From a virus, in IMG/VR virus record IMGVR_UViG_3300035703_000256, positions 1 to 35,047 of that record: a DNA stretch of 35,047 nucleotides; one strand, 5' to 3'. A model generated the notes under the pieces. The model had not been told where the DNA came from and ran no database searches. It saw only the letters and a list, made by a program, of their open reading frames with translations. The position numbers and the translations under genes are program-made. Within the stretch, counting starts at the first letter, position 1. Every line of letters begins with the position of its first letter. Of this stretch, positions 1 to 7,538 are shown one piece after another.

Positions 1-1
1 T

Positions 2-823
2 AAAGGAGATACTGGTAATACTGGCTTTACTGGATCAAAAGGAGATACTGGTAATACTGGCTTTACTGGATCAGTTGGATTTACTGGTAGTAAAGGAGAT
101 ACTGGTAATACTGGCTTTACTGGATCAAAAGGAGATACTGGTAATACTGGCTTTACTGGATCAAAAGGAGATACTGGTAATACTGGCTTTACTGGATCAG
201 TTGGATTTACAGGTAGTAAAGGAGATACTGGTAATACTGGCTTTACTGGATCAAAAGGAGATACTGGTAATACTGGCTTTACTGGATCAGTTGGATTTAC
301 TGGTAGTAAAGGAGATACTGGTAATACTGGCTTTACTGGATCAGTTGGATTTACAGGTAGTCGAGGTGTAACTGGTTTTACTGGTTCTATTGGCACAACT
401 GGATTCACTGGTAGTAAGGGTGATACTGGCAATACTGGTTTCACTGGTAGTAAAGGAGACACAGGTAATACTGGCTTTACTGGATCAAAAGGAGACACAG
501 GTAATACTGGATTTACAGGATCTGGTGGTACAGGATTTACTGGTAGTAAAGGAGACACAGGTAATACTGGCTTTACTGGATCAAAAGGAGACACAGGTAA
601 TACTGGATTTACAGGATCTGGTGGTACAGGATTTACTGGTAGTAAAGGAGATACTGGTAATACTGGATTTACAGGTAGTAAGGGTGATACTGGTAATACC
701 GGATTTACAGGTAGTAAAGGAGATACTGGCAATACTGGTTTTACTGGTAGTAAAGGAGATACTGGCAATACTGGTTTCACTGGTAGTAAGGGTGATACTG
801 GCAATACAGGATTTACTGGATCA
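2..823 (+). repeat. 36-nt in-frame tandem repeat coding for [12 protein letters not shown]
   Basis: I count 18 copies of the 36-nt unit, starting at 2, 38, 92, 128, 164, 218, 254, 308, 416, 452, 488, 548, 584, 644, 680, 716, 752 and 788. Copies before 344 are nearly identical in DNA and are grouped with an 18-nt VGFTGS spacer into 54- and 90-nt higher-order units. Later copies differ mostly at third codon positions. Near-identity of the first group suggests recent expansion or recombination between copies. Confidence 0.9.
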
Positions 824-1114
824 GTTGGATTTACAGGTAGTCGAGGTGTAACTGGTTTTACTGGTTCTATTGGCACAACTGGATTTACAGGATCTGGTGG
901 TACAGGTTTTACTGGTAGCCGAGGATTTACTGGTAGCGGATTTTACCCAACAGGTGGTGGGACAAATCAAGTAATTTATGAAAATGATAAAACAATAACA
1001 GACAGTTATACAATTAAATCAAATTGGAACGCTATGAGCGCAGGTCCAATAACAATAAATAGTGGAGCGACAGTCACTGTGCCTAGCGGTTCAGTTTGGA
1101 CTATAGTAGGTTAA
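2..1114 (+). CDS. Collagen-like tail fibre protein, 3' part (5' end outside window)
   Basis: The frame is open from the window edge to TAA at 1112-1114, giving 370 residues of a longer protein. Residues 1 to about 310 are almost uninterrupted Gly-X-Y triplets built from the 12-residue unit [12 protein letters not shown], with Thr usually in the Y place as in bacterial and phage collagens that lack hydroxyproline. The triplet register slips by one residue wherever the spacer reads [11 protein letters not shown] non-repetitive tail follows, containing [24 protein letters not shown] and ending [11 protein letters not shown], a C-terminal pattern I associate with fibre proteins of marine T4-like phages. 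The role is probably a trimeric rod-like fibre or fibre shaft. Two more fibre or glycan genes follow at once on the same strand. The fibre role is inferred; the collagen repeat is seen directly. Confidence 0.8.
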   Translation, partial: KGDTGNTGFTGSKGDTGNTGFTGSVGFTGSKGDTGNTGFTGSKGDTGNTGFTGSKGDTGNTGFTGSVGFTGSKGDTGNTGFTGSKGDTGNTGFTGSVGFTGSKGDTGNTGFTGSVGFTGSRGVTGFTGSIGTTGFTGSKGDTGNTGFTGSKGDTGNTGFTGSKGDTGNTGFTGSGGTGFTGSKGDTGNTGFTGSKGDTGNTGFTGSGGTGFTGSKGDTGNTGFTGSKGDTGNTGFTGSKGDTGNTGFTGSKGDTGNTGFTGSKGDTGNTGFTGSVGFTGSRGVTGFTGSIGTTGFTGSGGTGFTGSRGFTGSGFYPTGGGTNQVIYENDKTITDSYTIKSNWNAMSAGPITINSGATVTVPSGSVWTIVG

Positions 1115-1125
1115 AGGGGAATTAA

Positions 1126-1731
1126 ATGCCAGTAGCAATTGACGGCACAGTAGGAAGTTTAGCAAATGGTAACAGTAATGTTACTATTGGAGCAGGCGCC
1201 GCAATAAGCTTTAGTGTAACAGGTACAGCAAACGTAATTACTGTTAACACTGCTAATTTATTACCAACAGGTAATGGTACAGTTAATTTAGGATCTACGA
1301 GTAATAGATTTGGAAATCTTTGGGGTCTTTCAAGTTCAGCACAATACGCTGACTTGGCAGAAATGTTTTTAGCTGATGAAAAATATCCTATTGGTACTGT
1401 ATTAATGATAGGTGGTATTGCTGAAGTAACGGCTGCAACAAAAGATTCAAGAGCGATAGTTGGTACAGTAAGTGATAAACCAGCATTTTTAATGAATGAT
1501 GGTTTAACAGGGGATACTGCTGTTCCTATAGCATATATAGGTCGTGTTCCATGCAGAGTTGAAGGCGAAATTAAAAAAGGTGATTTACTAATAGTAAGTA
1601 ACAATGCAGGTATTGCGTGTTCAACTACAATTACAAGCACAGAAGTTTTGTTAGGTAAATTAATTGGTAAATCTTTAGAAGATAGTGATGGGTCTAAAGA
1701 AGTAATAGAAATAGTAGTAGGAAGATTGTAA
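1126..1731 (+). CDS. Tail fibre-associated protein with YADLAE (Peptidase_G2-like) segment
   Basis: A 201-residue protein starts with ATG 12 nt after the collagen gene, behind an AAGGGGA ribosome site. Residues 1-75 are Gly/Ala/Asn/Thr-rich beta-type sequence ending in LGSTSNRFGNLW, typical of fibre tips. Residues 73-80 read YADLAEMF, followed by GTVLMIGG, VSDKPAFLMN and IGRVPCRVEGEIKKGDLL. This block recurs in cyanophage structural proteins and resembles the intramolecular chaperone or autocleavage domain called Peptidase_G2. I do not see a certain catalytic set, so autocleavage is a suggestion only. The position directly after the collagen fibre suggests the two proteins build one appendage. 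The reverse-strand open frame over the same bases is a shadow. Confidence 0.65.
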   Translation: MPVAIDGTVGSLANGNSNVTIGAGAAISFSVTGTANVITVNTANLLPTGNGTVNLGSTSNRFGNLWGLSSSAQYADLAEMFLADEKYPIGTVLMIGGIAEVTAATKDSRAIVGTVSDKPAFLMNDGLTGDTAVPIAYIGRVPCRVEGEIKKGDLLIVSNNAGIACSTTITSTEVLLGKLIGKSLEDSDGSKEVIEIVVGRL

Positions 1732-1739
1732 TATAAATT

Positions 1740-2492
1740 ATGCCTTTTCAATCAACTCAGGTTGTTAAAACATTAGTTCCTATAATTCCACCTAAACCAT
1801 TGACACCAATTACTGCTGACAATTATCAAGGCGAATGGGTTAACTGGACTATTGGCGATCAAGTATCAAGAGAGTTTATATCAAATAAAATTAATTTTTA
1901 TAGAGCAAATTCTAACGCAATTGTTTTTGGTAATGGAAAAACAAGATCAAAAGATCTTGTAGATAAGATAATTAAAAGCAACAGTAAAAAAATTATTAAT
2001 TATTATAATGTTTTGTATGGATGCAATTTAGCATATAAAGATTTTGAATTAGATTTTTTAGTAATTACAAATAAGTTATTAGCAAGCAAAACGCCAAAAG
2101 AATTTCACGATAGAACTTATACACGTTCAGAGATAGTAAGATTAAATCCAGATATGAATTTAATCCCAATTAATCATAACATGGATGCAGGATCAACAGC
2201 AGCAATGCTAGCTTGTTATCACGGCGCTAGTAAAGTATTTTTAGTTGGGTTTGATGGTTACCCTGAAGATAAAGTTAATTCTATATACGCTGGAGAACAA
2301 TTTTATCCAAAAGAAAATGAAGAAGCAAGTGATGCTAAATGGCAAGAAGATTTAGGTAGAGTAATTGCTGCTTATCCAAAAACAAAATTTTATAGAGTAA
2401 ATGTAAATCCGCCTAATGCAAGACAGCTATCCAAATACTCCAATTACAAAGTGATAGATTTAAGAAGTTTTGTTAGTTTAGCTGATATATAA
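1740..2492 (+). CDS. Putative glycosyltransferase-like protein (GT42/DUF115-type fold suspected)
   Basis: 250 residues. Near residue 62 there is AIVFGNGKTRSKDLVDKI, reminiscent of the xxxxGNGxS nucleotide-binding start of CstI-type sialyltransferases and of DUF115/MptE-like proteins. Near residues 146-172 the segment DAGSTAAMLACYHGASKVFL followed by VGFDGY resembles the family block TSGxxxxxxAxxxGxxxIxLxGxDF. These are weak pattern matches, so the family is tentative. The gene lies directly behind two fibre genes and could modify the fibre or a cell-surface glycan. The ATG lies 9 nt after the previous stop with no clear Shine-Dalgarno. The 3' end overlaps the convergent Nudix gene by 20 nt. 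Confidence 0.5.
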   Translation: MPFQSTQVVKTLVPIIPPKPLTPITADNYQGEWVNWTIGDQVSREFISNKINFYRANSNAIVFGNGKTRSKDLVDKIIKSNSKKIINYYNVLYGCNLAYKDFELDFLVITNKLLASKTPKEFHDRTYTRSEIVRLNPDMNLIPINHNMDAGSTAAMLACYHGASKVFLVGFDGYPEDKVNSIYAGEQFYPKENEEASDAKWQEDLGRVIAAYPKTKFYRVNVNPPNARQLSKYSNYKVIDLRSFVSLADI

Positions 2493-2922
2493 CTTCAATT
2501 AAACTGTTTATTTTATTTCTTAACTCCTGCATTTGCATTGAATTATAAAGTGCAGGATGTATTGGTTTAGGTATATTATCTAATCCGCACCAACAAAAAC
2601 CTTTGTGTTCATGATTTAGTTTAGGTACGAATTCTTCATCAACTATACAAGCAAAAGTGTGGTATTCAAATTTTTCATCTTGACTTGTGTACAAGTCTAA
2701 AGGTATTATTTTAATAATCTCAGGCGGTTCACCAATTTCTTCTTTAATTTCTCTGTGTAAACAATCAACAATTTGTTCATCAGCCTCAACCCTGCCGCCT
2801 ACTAATCCCCATGTATTAGTATGCGAATCATCATCTCTCAATAAAAACAAATAACGCTTTGTTGATTTAGATAAAAACAGCGCACCCGCTGCTTGAATCT
2901 TTTTATTAATCTTTTTAGGCAT
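2473..2922 (-). CDS. Nudix hydrolase
   Basis: 149 residues with a clear Nudix box at G43-E65: G43, then E49 after five residues, R57-E58-I59 after seven more, and E61-E62-x-G64. The last box position, usually aliphatic, is Glu here. Nudix enzymes hydrolyse nucleoside diphosphates linked to another group; the substrate (8-oxo-dGTP, NDP-sugar, capped RNA or other) cannot be read from the sequence. N-terminal IQAAGALFL and RYLFLLRDD are the usual first strands. The ATG lies about 12 nt after the gp15 stop, so it is the third gene of the reverse-strand operon. It is convergent with and overlaps the glycosyltransferase-like gene. Confidence 0.85.
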   Translation of the reverse strand: MPKKINKKIQAAGALFLSKSTKRYLFLLRDDDSHTNTWGLVGGRVEADEQIVDCLHREIKEEIGEPPEIIKIIPLDLYTSQDEKFEYHTFACIVDEEFVPKLNHEHKGFCWCGLDNIPKPIHPALYNSMQMQELRNKINSLIEVIYQLN

Positions 2923-2934
2923 ATAGTATATATG

Positions 2935-4338
2935 TTACAAGACAAGCGACCACTGGCCCGCAGGGTAGGCACCTTCAAAACTTTTTTGCCACTTGTTATT
3001 TGACCATTTATACTGTATACCAGTTTTGAGATTAGTTACATACTCAATTCGTGTAATACCGCTAGCATCCCAAGATACTTCCCACCCAGTACCATTGTAA
3101 GTTATGATGTCATTTGCGCCAGCAACTAAATCTTGCCCGCTTGATGATTTCCAACCATCAGCACCATCATATGAACTATCTTTGTTTTCATTTATATTAT
3201 TCAATATTAGATAACGTTGTCCTAATACAGGGGCAGGTAACCCAATGTTTGGTGCAGAGCGTTGTGGATCAATAATTGCATCTACTGGTGGTAAGCTGTT
3301 AGCTGGTATAGTATCAATGTCTACACTAAACAATAGTGTTGCAGGATCACCTGGGTGATAAGCAACTGTTCCAACAATTTCACTTATTGTATCCGGATTA
3401 TCTTTTCTTAAACGCAATTGACTAGTACCATTTATTAGCTGCCCATACAAGTTAACTAGAGGTTGCCATTCAATTGGTGTGTTTGGATTTGATTCAATCC
3501 CAGTAGAATCTGTTGGTCTATTAAGTGGACCAAATGCTGGAGTTAATGTTGCTTGGCCATTTAATAACAACAAGTTATAACCAGTAGGAGTAATATACAT
3601 TCTATTTTGTAACAAGTTAGCAGTGTTAATTACATCCTCATTTATTTCACCATTTGCATCATACAAACTTGCAATGATTGTTTGTATAACACCAAGCTTT
3701 TTAACTTTAGCAGGTAAACTCATCCACATAGGTAGTTTAAATGTTAGTGTAGCAACATCAATTTGATCCTCTGTTCCTTGAGGCACAGTTCTACTTGTCC
3801 ATGTGATGTCTTCTAATATAATGTGGCTTAAGCTGGTCCAATCAATGTAGTTGTCAGTTGATTGTAATTCTAAATCAGGATTAAACAACGGTAATATTTG
3901 TTCAAGTAACTGTAGCTTTTGTTCAGTATTGCTAGTCCATATATCTAAATTAAATGTCATCTCATAAGGAACAGGCATAATACGTTCAACAGTAACAGCG
4001 TTGCCTTGATAAATGCTGTATGTATTAGTTTCCTCGTTATACTTTCGTTCACGTATATGCATCTTATCTACGTGTGTAGGATTTTGAATTCTATCTCTAT
4101 CATATTTTAAAGCAGTAATGCTAATAGTCATAATAGGAACAGTATTCATTTTGTTTTCACTGTTCTCTTTTATAATAGCAGCAGCCATACGACTGATATC
4201 ACCATAGCGAACTGGTACACGGCGATAAACTGGTGAACCTGTTGGATCAACTCCAATCTGTACTTCAAAGTGACTAAACACTGCTATTATTTGTTGTATC
4301 CAACGACGAACCTGTTTATCATAAAAGAAAAGTGACAT
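2935..4338 (-). CDS. gp15: Tail sheath stabiliser and completion protein, gp15-like
   Basis: 467 residues. The N-terminus (SLFFYDKQVRRWIQQI, then RRVPVRYGD) matches the T4 gp15 layout (FxYFYNxxxRR, then RVPITY). The middle EMTFNLDIWTSNTEQKLQLL and EQILPLFNPDL match the gp15 segment YELSIFTRYEDD...EQILPYFQP. gp15 caps the contracted or extended tail at the neck. T4 gp15 is about 270 residues; here roughly 200 residues are added at the C-terminus, including WKSSSGQ, YNGTGWEVSWD and IQYKWSNNKWQKSFEG, which look like a small decoration domain. It overlaps the gp14 stop as TAATG, so the two are probably translationally coupled. It lies downstream of the late promoter at 5556-5563. Confidence 0.85.
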   Translation of the reverse strand: MSLFFYDKQVRRWIQQIIAVFSHFEVQIGVDPTGSPVYRRVPVRYGDISRMAAAIIKENSENKMNTVPIMTISITALKYDRDRIQNPTHVDKMHIRERKYNEETNTYSIYQGNAVTVERIMPVPYEMTFNLDIWTSNTEQKLQLLEQILPLFNPDLELQSTDNYIDWTSLSHIILEDITWTSRTVPQGTEDQIDVATLTFKLPMWMSLPAKVKKLGVIQTIIASLYDANGEINEDVINTANLLQNRMYITPTGYNLLLLNGQATLTPAFGPLNRPTDSTGIESNPNTPIEWQPLVNLYGQLINGTSQLRLRKDNPDTISEIVGTVAYHPGDPATLLFSVDIDTIPANSLPPVDAIIDPQRSAPNIGLPAPVLGQRYLILNNINENKDSSYDGADGWKSSSGQDLVAGANDIITYNGTGWEVSWDASGITRIEYVTNLKTGIQYKWSNNKWQKSFEGAYPAGQWSLVL

Positions 4339-5534
4339 TAATTATCTGCCTTTGGTGCTAATGCTTGGCTTAGTGTTTGACGCTGTTCTAATGTAGTGCC
4401 ATCACTAAGTTTTGTGCTTGCTGTATTATTAACAAACGAACTCTTTTGATTTTTAGAAGTATGTGGTAACTGTGGAGTACGCACATTATCTTCAACTTTA
4501 ATCCATTTGCGACCATTAAATCTAAATAGCCTATTAGGGAAATAATCTAAACGCAATACAAATTGTCCTTCAAATGGATCGTTTGGAAATATAGTTGATG
4601 CTGTAACTGGATGTCCGTTTGGTGCAAGTCCATCACCAAGCAAGTATCCATTATACCCACTCTTTTTAGGACTAATAGCTTCATAATCAACTGTGAAGTT
4701 TGTGCTATCTGCAAATACGTTTACTGCATCAGCAGTAACAAACCAATCACCACGTGAACTGCCATCTGGATTTGTTGGTAGTGTATAATACTTATCTGTA
4801 TCATATCCTGCTTTTGGAACCTCACGTAATGCTTGTTCGATAATAGCATCGTTGATTCCAATTTCTGTGTTGTATGTAGTATTGTTTCCGCCGCCTGGAT
4901 TATTACCTGGACTATCTGGAATGCCATCACCATCAGTATCAATTGGCGGATTAAGTATATCCTCATACTCTTGTCCAGCTGGCATTGGTGTTGCTTTAAC
5001 ACGCCATAAGTGAGGGAACCAAGTTGGACTGTATCCTTCACTAGCTCGCTGTGCATCTTGCACAACATAAAACTTTCTAAGGTACATTGGATTTGTTAGA
5101 TCCATAGGATTATAATCTCTCTGGTGAACTATTTCCAATACATCACCTGACATAACTTTGCGGCCCAAACGTTCAATCATGTCGTTTAAGTGGAAAGTTA
5201 TAAACAGTGTATCATTTTGTAAAAACAATCCAAATTGACTTAAATCAAAATCAATATCGCTTAGTGTGTAAACACCGCGTAGCGGATAAACATCGTCATC
5301 ATAGTTGCGACTGGTGTTTTCACCCCAAAGCAAATCTTCAATTGTTAACTCATTCCATATATCTGGTTTTGGTTTAGTTGCATCATCACCAGATGTTGCG
5401 GATTCTTTAGGACCAATATATTTGTGAATGTTGATAGTAGTGCCACCAACAGTGAATTGCTCGCGTATACGACCATCAAAGAAGCGGTAATCGTGAGTGT
5501 GAGCTCCTTCTTTCCATAATGATAATCTTGGCAC
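4338..5534 (-). CDS. gp14: Neck protein, gp14-like
   Basis: 398 residues from a GTG start at 5534. An AAAGGA ribosome site (plus-strand 5543-5548) sits 8 nt upstream and a TATAAATA promoter before it. The N-terminus MPRLSLWKEGAHTHDYRFFD and the core LWGENTSRNYDDDVYPLR, SQFGLFLQNDTLFITF and MSGDVLEIVHQRDYNPMD fit the gp14 family of marine T4-like phages and the general T4 gp14 pattern (LIFGED, FGIQINDEVTVSI, PKEGDLIYFP). gp14 sits in the neck between head portal and tail. It is longer than T4 gp14 (about 256); the extra C-terminal part carries a decoration-like segment RLFRFNGRKWIKVEDNV. First gene of a late operon gp14-gp15-Nudix, pointing away from gp13. Confidence 0.8.
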   Translation of the reverse strand: MPRLSLWKEGAHTHDYRFFDGRIREQFTVGGTTINIHKYIGPKESATSGDDATKPKPDIWNELTIEDLLWGENTSRNYDDDVYPLRGVYTLSDIDFDLSQFGLFLQNDTLFITFHLNDMIERLGRKVMSGDVLEIVHQRDYNPMDLTNPMYLRKFYVVQDAQRASEGYSPTWFPHLWRVKATPMPAGQEYEDILNPPIDTDGDGIPDSPGNNPGGGNNTTYNTEIGINDAIIEQALREVPKAGYDTDKYYTLPTNPDGSSRGDWFVTADAVNVFADSTNFTVDYEAISPKKSGYNGYLLGDGLAPNGHPVTASTIFPNDPFEGQFVLRLDYFPNRLFRFNGRKWIKVEDNVRTPQLPHTSKNQKSSFVNNTASTKLSDGTTLEQRQTLSQALAPKADN

Positions 5535-5555
5535 TGCTATATTCCTTTGTTCATA

Positions 5556-5563
5556 TATTTATA
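5556..5563 (-). promoter_or_regulatory. T4-type late promoter TATAAATA for gp14-gp15-Nudix
   Basis: Read on the reverse strand the sequence is exactly TATAAATA. With T4 spacing (element at -13 to -6) transcription would begin near 5550, just before AAAGGA and the GTG start of gp14, giving a leader of about 16 nt. Confidence 0.75.
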
Positions 5564-5565
5564 GG

Positions 5566-5593
5566 TTGACACGTATGAGTTGTATAGTAATAT
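5566..5593 (+). promoter_or_regulatory. Sigma70-like promoter TTGACA-16-TAATAT
   Basis: The -35 TTGACA is at 5566-5571 and a -10-like TAATAT at 5588-5593 with a 16-nt spacer. The expected start is near 5600, which is the A of the next ATG, so this transcript may also be leaderless. It lies back-to-back with the reverse-strand late promoter, 2 nt away. Confidence 0.5.
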
Positions 5594-5599
5594 GAAACT

Positions 5600-5872
5600 A
5601 TGAAACCTGGAGATAAAACACCATGCACCCCAGTAAAACTCTTACTGCAGGACTATCAAAAAGTTATAGTCCAAATTCGTGATGACGAGGGATTGCGTGC
5701 TACACTGTCTAATGTCCTAAAACGGGAAAAAGGATGGACATATAGACGTCCATATAACGACGATTGTGTATATATTGACTTTTGGACAGATAGTGCTAAG
5801 TCTATGTTTTTATTGACTTATTCGCACTTAATTGCTAAGTCTTTGAAATTGTACAATAAAAATAATGGTTGA
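5600..5872 (+). CDS. Conserved-type small hypothetical protein
   Basis: 90 residues, family not recognised. The sequence is soluble and charged: MKPGDKTPCTPVKLLLQDYQ at the start, then RDDEGLRATL, WTYRRPYNDDCVYIDFWTDS and a C-terminal helix-like LLTYSHLIAKSLKLYNK. No membrane segment or signal peptide. There is no Shine-Dalgarno before the ATG at 5600, and the upstream sigma70-like promoter would start transcription almost at the ATG. The stop codon overlaps the TTGACA of the next promoter. Expected to be an early or middle gene in an otherwise late region. Confidence 0.7.
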   Translation: MKPGDKTPCTPVKLLLQDYQKVIVQIRDDEGLRATLSNVLKREKGWTYRRPYNDDCVYIDFWTDSAKSMFLLTYSHLIAKSLKLYNKNNG

Positions 5873-5896
5873 CACTCCCCTGTTTTATGCTAAATT
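5869..5896 (+). promoter_or_regulatory. Sigma70-like promoter TTGACA-16-TAAATT
   Basis: TTGACA at 5869-5874 overlaps the upstream stop codon. TAAATT at 5891-5896 is a plausible -10 with a 16-nt spacer. A start near 5903 would leave a leader of about 23 nt containing AAAGGAAAGGGG before the ATG at 5926. Confidence 0.55.
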
Positions 5897-5925
5897 AAAG
5901 CATAACAAAGGAAAGGGGTTTCCCA

Positions 5926-6039
5926 ATGCGTAATCATGTTGCCAAAAGTTTGTGGACGCCCAAGTTCCGCAAACAAGTAATTAAGTCCAAAAAGGCTTAT
6001 ACTCGTAAAGAAAAGCATAAGGGAAAGATTGATGGTTAA
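5926..6039 (+). CDS. Very small basic protein (37 aa)
   Basis: ATG at 5926 follows the purine-rich AAAGGAAAGGGG site. The product starts MRNHVAKSLWTPKFRKQVIK and ends YTRKEKHKGKIDG. It is strongly basic (many Lys and Arg), has no hydrophobic segment, and could bind nucleic acid, but no function is known to me. Its TAA at 6037-6039 overlaps the next start by 8 nt, which suggests translational coupling. Position between a promoter and a long conserved gene, and good codon choice, support it as real. Confidence 0.7.
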   Translation: MRNHVAKSLWTPKFRKQVIKSKKAYTRKEKHKGKIDG

Positions 6040-7213
6040 AGCCGCAAAAGCTACTAAAACGGACAAGATTGCACATAAAGCAACTCGTCGTCTAAAAGCA
6101 CGTTACAGCGAAGCTGAGCTTAAAGCTACAGGTCCGCTGCCAGAGTGGCATGACATGGACAAGCTTACGCCCGAGCAGCACAAAGCACGTTGGCGTGATG
6201 CAAAGTTCTTTTATTACTATCATCACGATGCAAAGGAACTTCGTCCTTTCATTGTTGAACTGTACGGCAAAGATTGGAGTAAGAAGCAGCTCAAAGACTT
6301 TAACAAAGTCCGCGACGCTGTAATTAGCCCTCACCTCGGTGCTGTTTGCAAGATGGTGCTTGATGGTGCCTGCTGGCCTGAAGGTAGTAAGGAGTGGGCT
6401 GACAAGCAGGTAGCAAAGCTACTTGAAGTTGGAGCCGGGGAAGCAGATCCTGATGCACCCAAGGAAGAACCCAAAAGGGTCATCAACATTCAAGATCGCC
6501 TTAACGAAATCCGTGAGGAAACAATTGGTGACTTGGAGTGCATTGAGGACGAGTTCATTCGTACTCGCAAAATGCCCAATGTAAACATCATGACTTGGCT
6601 GCGTCAGAAGAATGTGCCGCAGCAGATCATCCCTGCTATGATTGATTTTTACGCAGAGCGACTTGCGTTTATGATGGAAGTTAAAGAGGGCAAGGATACT
6701 CAACTTAAGGAAGGCTATGCGCACCTTAAGAAGAAGGACATTGATGCGTGGATCAAGTGGTATAACGATATTATTACTGACCTTGATGGGTTTAAGCGTG
6801 TTAAGGTTGCTGCACGTAAGCCGCGTATGCGTAAGCCGCAGAGCCCTGAGAAGCTTGCACGTAAGATGAAGTTCCAAAAGGATGCACCTGATCTTGGAGT
6901 GACCAGTGTGCAGCCCAAGGAAATCGTTAACGCAACAGTAGTTTGGGTGTACAACACCAAGACACGCAAGCTTGGACGTTATGTTGCAAGCGAGCAAGAC
7001 AAGAGCATGACAGTAAAGGGCAGCACTATCCTCGGATGGGACCCCAAGCTAAGTATTGCTAAGACGCTCCGTAAACCTGCTGAACAACTTAAGGAGTTCA
7101 TGGGTAGCGGGAAAGTTCAACTCCGTACCTTCCTCGATAAGATCAAGGCAACTGAGGTGAAGCTAAACGGTCGCACTAACGATCAAACTATAATCCTCAG
7201 GGTTGACAAGTAA
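6032..7213 (+). CDS. Conserved hypothetical protein of marine myoviruses, 393 aa
   Basis: I take the ATG at 6032 rather than the TTG one codon earlier, because it overlaps the small gene in the usual coupled way. The protein is rich in Lys, Arg, Asp and Glu. The N-terminal half has KATRRLKARYSEAELKATG and RWRDAKFFYYYHHDAKELRP; residues about 150-265 look helical; the C-terminal part WVYNTKTRKLGRYVAS, GSTILGWDPKLSIAKTLRKP and KATEVKLNGRTNDQTIILRV reads like a small beta domain. I recall similar proteins in marine T4-like phages without an assigned role. Codon use differs from the neighbours: AAG, CGT and GAG are common and the stretch is clearly richer in G+C. That may mean high expression or separate origin. 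Confidence 0.8.
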   Translation: MVKAAKATKTDKIAHKATRRLKARYSEAELKATGPLPEWHDMDKLTPEQHKARWRDAKFFYYYHHDAKELRPFIVELYGKDWSKKQLKDFNKVRDAVISPHLGAVCKMVLDGACWPEGSKEWADKQVAKLLEVGAGEADPDAPKEEPKRVINIQDRLNEIREETIGDLECIEDEFIRTRKMPNVNIMTWLRQKNVPQQIIPAMIDFYAERLAFMMEVKEGKDTQLKEGYAHLKKKDIDAWIKWYNDIITDLDGFKRVKVAARKPRMRKPQSPEKLARKMKFQKDAPDLGVTSVQPKEIVNATVVWVYNTKTRKLGRYVASEQDKSMTVKGSTILGWDPKLSIAKTLRKPAEQLKEFMGSGKVQLRTFLDKIKATEVKLNGRTNDQTIILRVDK

Positions 7214-7224
7214 AGGAGATTGAT

Positions 7225-7500
7225 ATGACGGGTTTAATTATTCTTGGACTTATACTTTTAGCGCACGTTCTCATTATCGCTAAAATTGGGTTTGGTGGAC
7301 TAGTAGTTACCTATGTATTAGGTGCAATTATTTGGGTATTTTTTCCTGGGTATGATACTGGACTTGCTGGACTACTTGCTACTGAAATAGTGTTTGTTGG
7401 TTTAATAGCATTTGGTTCACTATTCCCAAGTGGTCCAAAAGGTATTGCTGCTGCTGGCGTAGGTGGTTACCTCGTTGGTCGCGGGCTAGCAAAACTTTAA
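7225..7500 (+). CDS. Small membrane protein, 91 aa
   Basis: ATG at 7225 follows AAAGGAG at 7213-7219. The product is very hydrophobic, with likely membrane spans at about residues 3-22, 25-43 and 48-67, then a Gly-rich end GIAAAGVGGYLVGRGLAKL. No signal-peptidase site is evident. A holin is conceivable from size and topology, but there is no lysozyme or endolysin gene nearby, so I leave it unassigned. Probably co-transcribed with the preceding 393-aa gene. Confidence 0.7.
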   Translation: MTGLIILGLILLAHVLIIAKIGFGGLVVTYVLGAIIWVFFPGYDTGLAGLLATEIVFVGLIAFGSLFPSGPKGIAAAGVGGYLVGRGLAKL

Positions 7501-7508
7501 TCAAAAGC

Positions 7509-7538
7509 GTTGCCATAGCTAAATATTGTTATGGCAAC
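7509..7538 (+). promoter_or_regulatory. Perfect 9-bp inverted repeat over the gp13 late promoter and start codon
   Basis: GTTGCCATA (7509-7517) and TATGGCAAC (7530-7538) are perfect inverted copies around a 12-nt loop that holds TAAATA. The right arm contains the gp13 ATG at 7531-7533. In RNA read through from upstream it would close the start codon in a stem; RNA begun at the late promoter would lack the left arm. Confidence 0.7.
7518..7525 (+). promoter_or_regulatory. T4-type late promoter GCTAAATA for gp13
   Basis: TAAATA ends at 7525, five nucleotides before the ATG at 7531. With T4 spacing the first transcribed base is the A of the start codon. There is no Shine-Dalgarno sequence, which fits a leaderless mRNA. 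Confidence 0.65.

Noticed and set aside
2-823. 36-nt repeats resembling a CRISPR array
   Set aside because: There are no unique spacers; copies are back-to-back and in frame, coding for Gly-X-Y triplets.
75-851. Two Leu/Val/Asp-rich open frames inside the collagen repeat
   Set aside because: They are a shifted reading of the repeat; the collagen frame is open through the whole region and has a sensible C-terminus.
1122-1751. Long reverse-strand frame opposite the YADLAE fibre gene
   Set aside because: Hydrophobic, low-information shadow; the forward protein has family motifs and a ribosome site.
7203-7208. TTGACA before the 91-aa membrane protein
   Set aside because: No -10 element at suitable spacing; it encodes the end of the 393-aa protein.
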